From the NCBI GenBank assembly GCA_037384885.1, contig JARRNO010000105.1:1-14035 (forward strand): 14,035 bases of DNA, in the 5' to 3' direction. Made by a program: the position numbers and the translations under genes. Of the stretch, positions 1-6,595 are shown in pieces (within the stretch, counting starts at the first letter, position 1; each line of letters begins with the position of its first letter). Source of the stretch: JARRNO01 sp037384885 (lineage in GTDB: Bacteria > Acidobacteriota > UBA4820 > DSQY01). Below the pieces are notes generated by a model. The model did no database searches. It was not told the origin of the DNA and saw only the letters and a list, made by a program, of their open reading frames with translations.

Positions 1-71
1 AGGAGTTGAAGCGGGTGGTGGACGAAGCGTTCAATAAGTACCTAATTTATAGGTATGGTACCTATATGTGA
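1..71 (+). pseudogene. Truncated second copy of the ribbon-helix-helix gene (or contig-end artefact)
   Basis: Bases 1-44 repeat, in the opposite orientation, the part of the 98-520 gene that encodes its second helix. Read on the plus strand from base 3 they give ELKRVVDEAFNKYL, identical to the real gene. The frame then runs through eight unrelated residues (IYRYGTYM) to a TGA at 69-71. The identity stops abruptly at base 44. This is either the tail of a convergent, recombined duplicate whose start lies left of the window, or a fold-back chimera at the end of a contig. I cannot separate the two from sequence alone. Confidence 0.35.
49..65. repeat. Short palindrome ATAGGTA-TGG-TACCTAT
   Basis: Perfect 7-bp arms with a 3-base spacer. 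The half-site TACCTA also occurs at 39-44, and its complement TAGGTA occurs in the coding copy at 134-139. It could be an operator or recombination site, but nothing ties it to a protein. Confidence 0.4.
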
Positions 72-92
72 GCCAACGCGCTCTTGACCTCC

Positions 93-112
93 GTCCCTCA
101 TTCCAGAGGGAC
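93..112. terminator. Hairpin at the stop of the ribbon-helix-helix gene; possible weak terminator
   Basis: GTCCCTC (93-99) and GAGGGAC (106-112) form a perfect 7-bp stem with a 6-base loop that covers the minus-strand stop codon at 98-100. No T-tract follows on either strand, so it is not a standard intrinsic terminator. It could slow or protect the 3' end of the partition mRNA. Confidence 0.3.
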
Positions 113-520
113 AGGTGGCACTTCCTTCCCGCTTAGGTACTTATTGAACGCTTCGTCCACCACCCGCTTCAACTCCTTCCGGTCCCAGTAAGCCACGGCC
201 TTGAGGTTCTGAAGGTCCACCTCGCGGACGATGAAGGTGGCGCGGGTCCAGCCGGGGCGCAGCCCTTTTTTAGTCGATTTCCGCTCCGGCTGAGTCTGAG
301 ATGTGTTTGGTATATCCGAGTGAGTACCTGGAGGGGGTAAATTCTGTTTACCCGATTTACGCTGTGGTTGCGGTAATTCCCGTTTACTGGGTGTACTCGG
401 GTTACTAGGTTTACTCTGTTGACTGGACTGCTCCTGGTTACTGGTCTCACCCCCGCCAATCCAGTCCAGGGGATCTTTCTTCTGGAACGGGTCCGAGCCC
501 ATGCGCGGTTTGTTGGCCAT
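98..520 (-). CDS. Ribbon-helix-helix DNA-binding partner of ParA (centromere-binding protein, ParG-like)
   Basis: This 140-residue protein has a long disordered N-terminus rich in Ser, Gln, Pro and Lys (about residues 22-90) and a C-terminal ribbon-helix-helix fold at about 93-130. The strand is RATFIVRE, the first helix VDLQNLKAVAYWDR and the second KELKRVVDEAFNKYL. Small proteins with a flexible N-terminus and such a fold, encoded just after a ParA ATPase, usually bind the centromere-like site and stimulate the ATPase through the tail; that role is inferred here from position and fold. The start ATG (518-520) has a strong GAGGAGG ribosome site that overlaps the parA stop, so the two genes are translationally coupled. 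A run of nine-base repeats lies inside its own coding sequence (346-444). A transcriptional repressor of the operon is an equally fair, and compatible, reading. Confidence 0.7.
   Translation of the reverse strand: MANKPRMGSDPFQKKDPLDWIGGGETSNQEQSSQQSKPSNPSTPSKRELPQPQRKSGKQNLPPPGTHSDIPNTSQTQPERKSTKKGLRPGWTRATFIVREVDLQNLKAVAYWDRKELKRVVDEAFNKYLSGKEVPPVPLE
346..444. repeat. Nine-base periodic repeats inside the partner gene, consensus GKKTACTNG
   Basis: Read on the plus strand, exact 9-base steps give GTTTACTGG (382), GTGTACTCG (391), GGTTACTAG (400), GTTTACTCT (409) and GTTGACTGG (418), then GGTTACTGG (436). In the same phase further out are GTTTACCCG (346) and ATTTACGCT (355). On the coding strand the core encodes Ser-x-Pro tripeptides, with every serine of the core written AGT. 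Ribbon-helix-helix partition proteins typically bind short direct repeats, so this is a candidate binding array; a purely protein-level repeat is the alternative. Confidence 0.5.
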
Positions 521-523
521 GGG

Positions 524-1273
524 TTACCTCCTCGCCAATGCTTCACGCGACAGTGCCATGTAGTCCTGAGCGCCGCGGCAATTGGGGCGGTATTCGAAAA
601 TCGTCTGGCCGTAGCTGGGTGCTTCGGCCAGTGCCACGTTGTCGTGAATGAGGTTTTGAAAGAGCCGGTCCGTGAAATATTCGCGGATCTTTTGCACGAC
701 TTCCTTGTTCAAGTTCTTTCGCGCGTCGTACTGTGTGCCGATGATCCCGGAGATGGCAAGTTCCGGATTGAGGCGCCTCTTGACCACATTCACCGTTTCA
801 AGGAGCTTGCTGACTCCTTGGAGGGCGAGAAACTCTGTCTGCAAGGGGATGAAGATTTCGTTGGCGGCCGTGAGGGCGTTCAGGGTGAGCAGGCCGAGAC
901 TCGGCGGACAGTCGAGCAGCACGAAGTCGCGACCCGGAAGGGTATCCAGGGCTTCTTTAAGCAGGAATTCACGGCCGGCTAAACCCGAGAATTCAACCTC
1001 GGCCCCGGACAGGCTCAAAGAGGAGGGGAGTATTTCGATGTCCTTCCTCTTGATAATGGCTTCCTCTGCCGGAACTTCGCCCTTGAGTACTTCATAGATG
1101 GTGAAGTCCAACTCGTGAGCCTGGATGCCCAAGCCGTAGCTCAAGTGGGCCTGCGGATCCAGATCCACCAGGAGAACCGACTTCTCGAGCATGGCGAGTC
1201 CGGCGCCCAAGTTGATGGTAGAAGTCGTTTTACCAACGCCGCCTTTCTGATTGATCAAAGCAATGGTCGTCAT
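524..1273 (-). CDS. parA: ParA-family partition ATPase
   Basis: A 249-residue Walker-type ATPase of the ParA/Soj group, which positions plasmid or element DNA by ATP-dependent binding to the nucleoid. The deviant Walker A motif KGGVGKTTS is at residues 10-18 with the signature lysine at 10, followed by the DLDPQ motif (37-41) and DCPPSLG (121-127). It lacks an N-terminal helix-turn-helix. I chose ATG 1273 because AAAGGAG sits seven bases upstream and the protein then begins MTTIALINQKGG like its relatives. A longer frame from TTG 1351, with AGGAGGAG ten bases before it, would add 26 residues; those overlap the palindromes upstream and are probably not translated. Its stop overlaps the ribosome site of the following ribbon-helix-helix gene, making a two-gene partition operon on the mobile element. 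Confidence 0.9.
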   Translation of the reverse strand: MTTIALINQKGGVGKTTSTINLGAGLAMLEKSVLLVDLDPQAHLSYGLGIQAHELDFTIYEVLKGEVPAEEAIIKRKDIEILPSSLSLSGAEVEFSGLAGREFLLKEALDTLPGRDFVLLDCPPSLGLLTLNALTAANEIFIPLQTEFLALQGVSKLLETVNVVKRRLNPELAISGIIGTQYDARKNLNKEVVQKIREYFTDRLFQNLIHDNVALAEAPSYGQTIFEYRPNCRGAQDYMALSREALARR

Positions 1274-1291
1274 CATCTTTCTCCTTTCGCT

Positions 1292-1333
1292 GTAATACCG
1301 GGTTACCGAGTAATTCGTGGAAACCGTGTTTCC
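1292..1333. promoter_or_regulatory. Inverted repeats upstream of parA; likely operator or centromere site
   Basis: GGAAAC (1319-1324) and GTTTCC (1328-1333) form a perfect 6-bp inverted repeat with a 3-base spacer. Next to it, GTAATACCGGGTTAC (1292-1306) has GTAA/TTAC ends and shares the GGTTAC word with the repeats inside the downstream gene. Autoregulation by the small partner protein at such sites is common in this type of operon; here it is inferred from position. Confidence 0.45.
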
Positions 1334-1636
1334 TCTGTAAACACCCATCAATCCGAAGTGTCTCCTCCTGATTTTGATGTCCTGGTGCCGGGTTAAACCT
1401 TAATCGCTAAAAAGCCAGGACCTTGTTTTCGGGGATGAAAATGGGGGTTCTCTTCTCTTGAGCACTCGTTCGAAGGCGGAAGAACAAATGCAACTAAAGT
1501 GCAAGTACTGAGTCGCGATCGAAACAAATCGAGAAAATTCTTTACTAGAGTGAAGCCTCCCGAAATGCGCGCCATGTATAGCTTCGTTCAACTTATGTCC
1601 ACTCCTTAAAAGTCCCGTAAACATGCGCTTTATCCT
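1334..1636. other. AT-richer intergenic stretch between parA and the attachment site
   Basis: About 300 bases with no coding region I can support. Two short minus-strand frames (1393-1575 and 1400-1624) overlap each other, lack ribosome sites and resemble no protein I know. The stretch probably holds the parA promoter and recombinase arm sites, but no clear -35/-10 pair stood out. Confidence 0.5.
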
Positions 1637-1725
<89 letters not shown>

Positions 1726-1951
1726 GGGCGGGAAACGTCCTGGTCTTGCCGCGAGAACGCGACCGGGCGGCGCATGCGCCCGCCAATGAGTCCCGGCCGA
1801 ACGCTCTGGATCTTCTCGCGCTTTGTGCACGATCGAGCTGTAAAAGAACGGGTCGAAGCGCAAAGTCACCGGCGCCTCCAGCACCTCGCGGAGCGTCCGC
1901 CTTGCCCCCGTGACCGCTCTCTGAGACAATAGGGGCGGGAGGTCCCTCAAC

Positions 1952-3643
1952 ATGGAAAAGGGCCGCATCATCGACGCCCTGCAGGAAACGGCCGACCTGG
2001 CCGAATTGCTCGGGGAAAACCCATTCAAAGTCAGGGCCTTCGCCAACGCCGCCCGGACCTTGAAGTCGGCCTCCTCGCGCCCCGTGGACTGGACGAGGCC
2101 TGGGGTCCTCGAGGAAATCAGGGGCGTGGGCAAAGGTATCGCCCGCTTCGTCAGGGAAATGATCCGCACCGGGTGCGCGTCTGAGCTGGAAGCTTACCGG
2201 AGCAAGGTGCCTGAGGGCGTCCGTGAAATCCTCCAAGTCCAGGGCGTCGGGCCCAGGAAGGTCGCTGTCCTCTGGAGAGACATCGGCGTCGAAAGTCCGG
2301 GCGAGCTGGAGTACGCATGCCTCGAAAACCGCCTCGTGACGCTGCCGGGTTTCGGCTCGAAAAGCCAGGAAAGGGTGCTAAACGGCGTTCGCTTCCTTAT
2401 GGCCAATCGCGGGAAGGCGCTCCTGCCCTCCATCCTGAACTTCCAGGAGAATCTTTTCTACGAATCGGAGTTTCCGGCATCTGAGCTGTGGGCCTGGACC
2501 GGAGAGGCCGGGCGTATGCTGGAAACGGTGTCGGAAGTCCATCTGCTGACCTGCCACCGGCCCCTGGCGGAGGAGCTGGGGAGGCTGCGGAAGCTGAGCA
2601 AGGAGGGCGATTCGTGGCGTGGGGCGGCTTCGCCTGGGGTCCCCTTTGTTGTCTCTTTGGTGGACGAAGTTCATTTCGGAAGCCGGTGTGTCTGGGAGAC
2701 ATGTTCCGCCGGGTTCCGGAGCGCTCGGGCCGGCCGCCTGGAAGCCCGGGGCCTTCGCTGGACGCAGGAAGGGCTCCACGGCCCTTCGGGCGCCGTTCCC
2801 ACCGCCGTTGAGACGGAGTTCTGGCGTGCTGCGGCCTTGGACCCGGTGCCGGCGGAGTGCAGGGAATTGCCTGAAGCGCTCGATTTCGATTTTTCCTCCC
2901 TGTTGAAGGCTTCGGACTTGGCGGGTGCGTTTCACGTCCACACGGATTGGAGCGACGGCGGGGCATCGCTCGAAACCATGGTTGAATCGGCACGCTCGCT
3001 TGGCTGGGACTATGTGGGAATCTGCGACCATTCCAAAACGGCGGTCTATGCCGGCGGCCTAGACGAGACCCGGTTGAAAGGGCAGGGGAAGGAGATCGAC
3101 GTCCTCCAGAAGGCCCATCCCGAAATCCGGATTTTCAAGGGCGTAGAATCGGATATCATGGCCGAGGGCGCTCTCGATTATGAAGACCGGGTGCTTGCCG
3201 GTCTCGAGCTGGTGGTGGCTTCGGTCCATTCGAGATTCGGGCTGGCGCGAGACGCTCAGACGTTGCGGCTGGTACGTGCCGTGAAGCATCCGGCGACGAC
3301 CTTTCTCGGCCATCCCACCGGAAGGCTGCTTCTCGGGCGCGAACCGTATACCCATGATTGGGAGGCGGTGGCGTCCGCCGCCTCTGAAGCGGGGATTTGT
3401 ATTGAGCTGAACGCCAACCCGCACCGGCTCGATGTCGATTGGCGGCGCATCCCCGGCCTGCGGAAGCGGGGCGTTCCCATTGCACTGAATCCGGACGCCC
3501 ACAGCCCGGACGGACTGCGAGATGTTCGTTATGGTGTTTTAATGGCCCGTAAGGCCCTGTGCCGCAGGGAAGACATCTTGAACACCCTCGATCGCCAATC
3601 CATCGAGGAATGGCTCGAATCGAAGAAGGAGGCCGAACGGTGA
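1952..3643 (+). CDS. PolX/PHP-family protein with degenerate polymerase palm
   Basis: This 563-residue protein has the layout and length of bacterial PolX: an N-terminal HhH domain (residues 1-70; GVGKGI near 58), a second HhH region (95-150; QGVGPRKV and LPGFG), a palm-like region (about 160-310) and a C-terminal PHP domain (325-555). PHP metal ligands are intact: HVHTDWSDG (328-336), DH (359-360), E399, H426, GHP (453-455) and NPDAH (513-517). This points to a phosphoesterase or 3'-5' exonuclease activity in DNA repair, by family knowledge. The palm is unusual: where active enzymes read GS-x-RR...GDxD, this protein reads TC-x-RP...GRLR (200-213), so both catalytic aspartates are arginines, and the TGS-x-x-HN element is CSAGFRS (251-257). 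Polymerase activity is therefore unlikely. A GGAGG site precedes the ATG; the next gene overlaps its stop. Confidence 0.85.
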   Translation: MEKGRIIDALQETADLAELLGENPFKVRAFANAARTLKSASSRPVDWTRPGVLEEIRGVGKGIARFVREMIRTGCASELEAYRSKVPEGVREILQVQGVGPRKVAVLWRDIGVESPGELEYACLENRLVTLPGFGSKSQERVLNGVRFLMANRGKALLPSILNFQENLFYESEFPASELWAWTGEAGRMLETVSEVHLLTCHRPLAEELGRLRKLSKEGDSWRGAASPGVPFVVSLVDEVHFGSRCVWETCSAGFRSARAGRLEARGLRWTQEGLHGPSGAVPTAVETEFWRAAALDPVPAECRELPEALDFDFSSLLKASDLAGAFHVHTDWSDGGASLETMVESARSLGWDYVGICDHSKTAVYAGGLDETRLKGQGKEIDVLQKAHPEIRIFKGVESDIMAEGALDYEDRVLAGLELVVASVHSRFGLARDAQTLRLVRAVKHPATTFLGHPTGRLLLGREPYTHDWEAVASAASEAGICIELNANPHRLDVDWRRIPGLRKRGVPIALNPDAHSPDGLRDVRYGVLMARKALCRREDILNTLDRQSIEEWLESKKEAER

Positions 3644-4935
3644 ATCGACGTGCGATAGTGGGGCTGGTGACGTTCATCATCCTGGAGGGAGCCGTTATCA
3701 CGCTGCAGATCCTTGACAGGCGGCCTCAGACAGTCACGTTCTTCTTTACGGGCGACACGAGAGGGCTGCTGGTGCCTTGCGGGTGCAGCTCGGTGCCGTC
3801 GGGAGGTCTGGCCCGCCGGACGACCATGCTTGAAAAATTCAGGCACGAACCCGACAAGGGGGAGATTATTCCCGTTGAAATCGCCCACGGTTTTGCCGAC
3901 AGGGGTCCCGGCCGGAAGCTCCTCAACCAGGAAATGGCCCGTTATTTCAGGCGCGAACACTACCTGGTCGGCGTGGGAAGCTACGATCTTCTTCTCGGAG
4001 AACAGACGCTGCAGCAGTACATGGGAGATACGCCCCTCTATCTCGCGGGCGGTAAGGGACTCCCGGCCATGAAAACGATCCAGGTGGGCGGATGGCGGCT
4101 CGGGCCTTTCTCCGGAGGCGGTGAAACCGTCCATCTCGTCTTCCTGTCCCAGACGGCTCCGGGGGGCGTAACGCTGGCGGATCCCGTGGAGGCGTTCAAA
4201 TCGCTCGAGAAAATTCATCCCAAAGCCGCCTACGTGGTGACCGGCCAGTTGTCTCCCCGATCGCTTCAGCGGCTCGTCAAGGACTACCCGAATATTCTGG
4301 CCGCCGTCGCCTTGTGGGAAACGGATGTCACGACCATCCCACAGAAGGGGCGCAACACGTGGATGGTGTACCTGGGGGACAAGGGGCGCCGGTTCGCGAC
4401 GCTGTCCATCTCCAGAGAAGACGGAAAATGGAACGTCTGGCCTGAAACCGCGTATCTCGGGCCTCAGATCAAAAGCGCCCCTTCGGTTGCGAAGGAAGTG
4501 GAAGCGGTGCTTAAGAAAGTGGAGGCCGTCAACAAGAAGGCCCTGGCCCGCACTGTCACGCCGGCCGTCGCTGGAGAGGCGTTCATGGGTGCGTCGTACT
4601 GCGAGAAGTGTCATGCCCAGGCCCACAAGATCTGGTCCATGTCGCACCATGCGGACGCGACCAAGATCCTGGCCATCGACCACCAGCAGGACAACCCGGC
4701 CTGCCTGAAATGCCATGCAACGGGCCTTGGAGTCCCGGGGGGCTACCCGAATTCAAAGGTGGATCTGTCCGGCGTACAGTGCGAGGCGTGCCACGGGCAG
4801 GGAGAGGGCCATCCGGGAAAAAAGAAAATGATTGTTCCCCAGATTTCCAGGGAATCCTGCGGGGTCTGTCATGACAGGCGGGACTCGCCTAAATTCGACG
4901 CGGAGGGATTCTGGCAGGCGATCCGTCACTCGTAG
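3640..4935 (+). CDS. Membrane-anchored tetrahaem cytochrome c with a degenerate 5'-nucleotidase-like domain
   Basis: A 431-residue protein starting at GTG 3640, which overlaps the previous stop as GTGA and has AAGGAGG seven bases upstream. A hydrophobic segment (residues 5-25) should anchor it to the inner membrane with the rest in the periplasm. Residues 33-300 resemble the UshA-type calcineurin-like nucleotidase fold, but TGDTRGLLVPCGC (37-49) replaces the metal-binding DxHG and GSYD replaces GNH(E/D), so hydrolase activity is doubtful. The C-terminus carries four CxxCH haem sites: CEKCH (321), CLKCH (355), CEACH (381) and CGVCH (407), in the manner of cytochrome c554-like proteins. It probably moves electrons in a periplasmic respiratory or redox-stress path; partners are unknown. 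Earlier in-frame starts back to 3559 lie inside the upstream gene and lack ribosome sites. Confidence 0.8.
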   Translation: MNRRAIVGLVTFIILEGAVITLQILDRRPQTVTFFFTGDTRGLLVPCGCSSVPSGGLARRTTMLEKFRHEPDKGEIIPVEIAHGFADRGPGRKLLNQEMARYFRREHYLVGVGSYDLLLGEQTLQQYMGDTPLYLAGGKGLPAMKTIQVGGWRLGPFSGGGETVHLVFLSQTAPGGVTLADPVEAFKSLEKIHPKAAYVVTGQLSPRSLQRLVKDYPNILAAVALWETDVTTIPQKGRNTWMVYLGDKGRRFATLSISREDGKWNVWPETAYLGPQIKSAPSVAKEVEAVLKKVEAVNKKALARTVTPAVAGEAFMGASYCEKCHAQAHKIWSMSHHADATKILAIDHQQDNPACLKCHATGLGVPGGYPNSKVDLSGVQCEACHGQGEGHPGKKKMIVPQISRESCGVCHDRRDSPKFDAEGFWQAIRHS

Positions 4936-4984
4936 AAGGTTCACGCAGCATTCCTGGAAAGGGTGGGATCAGACGCGAATTTTC

Positions 4985-5013
4985 TGGACAAAGCGTCTTC
5001 CGCCGCATAGAAT
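4985..5013 (+). promoter_or_regulatory. Sigma70-like promoter for the protease-ffh operon
   Basis: TGGACA (4985-4990, five of six matches to TTGACA) and TAGAAT (5008-5013, five of six to TATAAT) are separated by exactly 17 bases, in the gap between two genes. The expected start of transcription near 5020 leaves only about ten bases before the ATG at 5030. Confidence 0.65.
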
Positions 5014-5029
5014 AGACTGGGTGGTCAGC

Positions 5030-6595
5030 ATGCGGAAGTTCTTCTTTTTCTCTCTATTGGTTGTTCTGGTTCTCGCGGCGGGAAGAAGCTGGCCGGAGCA
5101 TGTGGACGAAGGCGCCGGTGGACTGTATGCGCGCCGGGACGCCTTGAACACTTACCGCCAGGTGGCTTCCATCGTGAAAGAGAACGCCGCCGAACCGGTG
5201 AAAGAGAACGACCTTCTGGACGCCTCTCTCGAGGGGATGCTTCACCACCTTGATCCCCACTCCAATTACTACACGCCTTCCGCGTTCAAAGATCTCATGG
5301 AAGACGTGGAAGGGAAATTCTCAGGGCTTGGCATGCTGGTCGCCAAGCCGACTCCCAGTTCGCCGCTCCTCGTTGTTTCTCCCATTCCCGATACCCCCGC
5401 TTCCCGCGCGGGATTGAGATCGGGAGACCTGATCATGGAAGTGGACGGCGAGCCCACCGGAAAAATGACAACGAGGGAGGCCGTTCGCAAGCTCAAAGGA
5501 CCCGCCGGAACGGATGTGACCATCAAGGTGTCCAGAGGTGGCGGGTCGGCGCAGGAACTCACCCTTACCCGGGCTCCCATTCCCAAATATTCGGTGCCGT
5601 TTTCGTTTATGCTCAACAGCGACGTGGGCTACGTAAAAATCAATACCTTCGGGAACACGACCGTCCGTGAGTTGAAGCGACACTTGAAATCGCTTATCCG
5701 CAACGGGGCGAAGTCGGTTGTCATTGATCTGCGGGACAACCCCGGCGGATCGCTTCCGGCCGCTGTCGGAGTAGCCTCGCTGTTCCTGCATGAAGGCCAG
5801 GAAGTGGTAAGTGTGAGGGGGCGGGAACTCGGAATGAACCGCGTCTACGCCGCCGACAGCGACGGTCCCTACACAAAAATACCGCTTGCGGTCCTCATCA
5901 ACAGAGGGTCAGCCAGCGCCTCGGAGATCGTGTCGGGGTGTCTGCAGGACCATGACCGGGCGATTATCGTCGGCGAACGCTCCTGGGGCAAGGGGCTGGT
6001 GCAGACGCTTTCCCCGCTGCAGCGCGGAGCGGTGGCGATCACGACGGGGCGCTACTACACCCCTTCCGGTCGCTTGATACAGCGTGACTACAGCCATTCC
6101 TACGACGCGTATTTCTTCCCCGACGAGCAGCCGAAAGCGGAAATCGCCAAGGAAAAGAAAGAAGAAAGGCCTCCCTATGTCCAAGTGGCGCACACGGACA
6201 ACGGGCGGCCCGTCTATGGAGGAGGAGGCATCGCCCCGGACGTAAAGGTCGCGCCGTACAAGATCCCCGAGCTCGGACTTAAATTGGAACAGAAGCGCGC
6301 ATTTCTGAATTTCATGGCCAAGCAAGTGGAAAAGGAAGGCCTGACGGCCAAGAAGGTCGAAAGCCCGGCGTTTGCCGACACGTTTAAGGCATATCTCAAA
6401 GCTCGCGAGATCGCCATCACATCCAAGGGGTGGGACCAGAGCGCCGAGTACATCCACAAGGCGCTTTTGCGTGAATATTTCACCATGACAAAGGGACAGG
6501 GAGCCGGCTTTCAGGCCATGCTCCCCCTGGATTTGCAGGTTCAGAAGGCCGAAGCGCTTATGGACCAGCAGCTTGCAGAGAAAAAGGCCTCATAG
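5030..6595 (+). CDS. C-terminal processing protease (S41 family, CtpA/Prc-like)
   Basis: A 521-residue secreted serine protease. Residues 1-19 form a signal peptide (MRKFFFF followed by a hydrophobic core). A PDZ domain spans about 96-180 and contains the SPIPDTPASRAGLRSGDLI segment. The S41 catalytic core follows, with DLRDNPGG (233-240), the nucleophile Ser296 in GSASASE, and Lys321 and Gln325 in GKGLVQ. The Ser-Lys-Gln spacings of 25 and 4 fit the family, so the enzyme should be active in the periplasm, trimming or degrading proteins from their C-termini. A helical tail of about 120 residues follows the usual PDVKV end. The ATG at 5030 has only a weak GGGTGG upstream; GTG 5021 is an alternative. 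Longer frames back to 4832 overlap the cytochrome gene and the promoter and are unlikely. ffh begins at the base after its stop. Confidence 0.88.
   Translation: MRKFFFFSLLVVLVLAAGRSWPEHVDEGAGGLYARRDALNTYRQVASIVKENAAEPVKENDLLDASLEGMLHHLDPHSNYYTPSAFKDLMEDVEGKFSGLGMLVAKPTPSSPLLVVSPIPDTPASRAGLRSGDLIMEVDGEPTGKMTTREAVRKLKGPAGTDVTIKVSRGGGSAQELTLTRAPIPKYSVPFSFMLNSDVGYVKINTFGNTTVRELKRHLKSLIRNGAKSVVIDLRDNPGGSLPAAVGVASLFLHEGQEVVSVRGRELGMNRVYAADSDGPYTKIPLAVLINRGSASASEIVSGCLQDHDRAIIVGERSWGKGLVQTLSPLQRGAVAITTGRYYTPSGRLIQRDYSHSYDAYFFPDEQPKAEIAKEKKEERPPYVQVAHTDNGRPVYGGGGIAPDVKVAPYKIPELGLKLEQKRAFLNFMAKQVEKEGLTAKKVESPAFADTFKAYLKAREIAITSKGWDQSAEYIHKALLREYFTMTKGQGAGFQAMLPLDLQVQKAEALMDQQLAEKKAS

Larger units (their letters stand above)
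1..177. repeat. Perfect 44-bp inverted repeat, arms 1-44 and 134-177
   Basis: The arm 1-44 (beginning AGGAGTTGAAGCGG) is the exact reverse complement of 134-177. The arms are separated by 89 bases that contain the stop of the ribbon-helix-helix gene and two smaller palindromes. The right arm is coding sequence; the left arm starts at the first base of the window. Confidence 0.9.

Noticed and set aside
382..444. CRISPR-like array
   Set aside because: The units are only nine bases, contiguous and inside a coding frame, with no spacers.
1400..1624. Small minus-strand gene between parA and the attachment site
   Set aside because: No ribosome site, no recognisable fold, and it overlaps another equally weak frame.
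3559..3639. Longer N-terminus for the cytochrome
   Set aside because: It lies inside the upstream gene, and the GTG at 3640 has a strong ribosome site directly before a membrane anchor.
3529..4716. Long minus-strand frame opposite the cytochrome gene
   Set aside because: Same reason: a shadow over a gene with clear haem motifs, arginine-rich and unlike any family.
4832..5029. Longer N-terminus for the S41 protease
   Set aside because: It would overlap the cytochrome gene and the promoter and would bury the obvious signal peptide.
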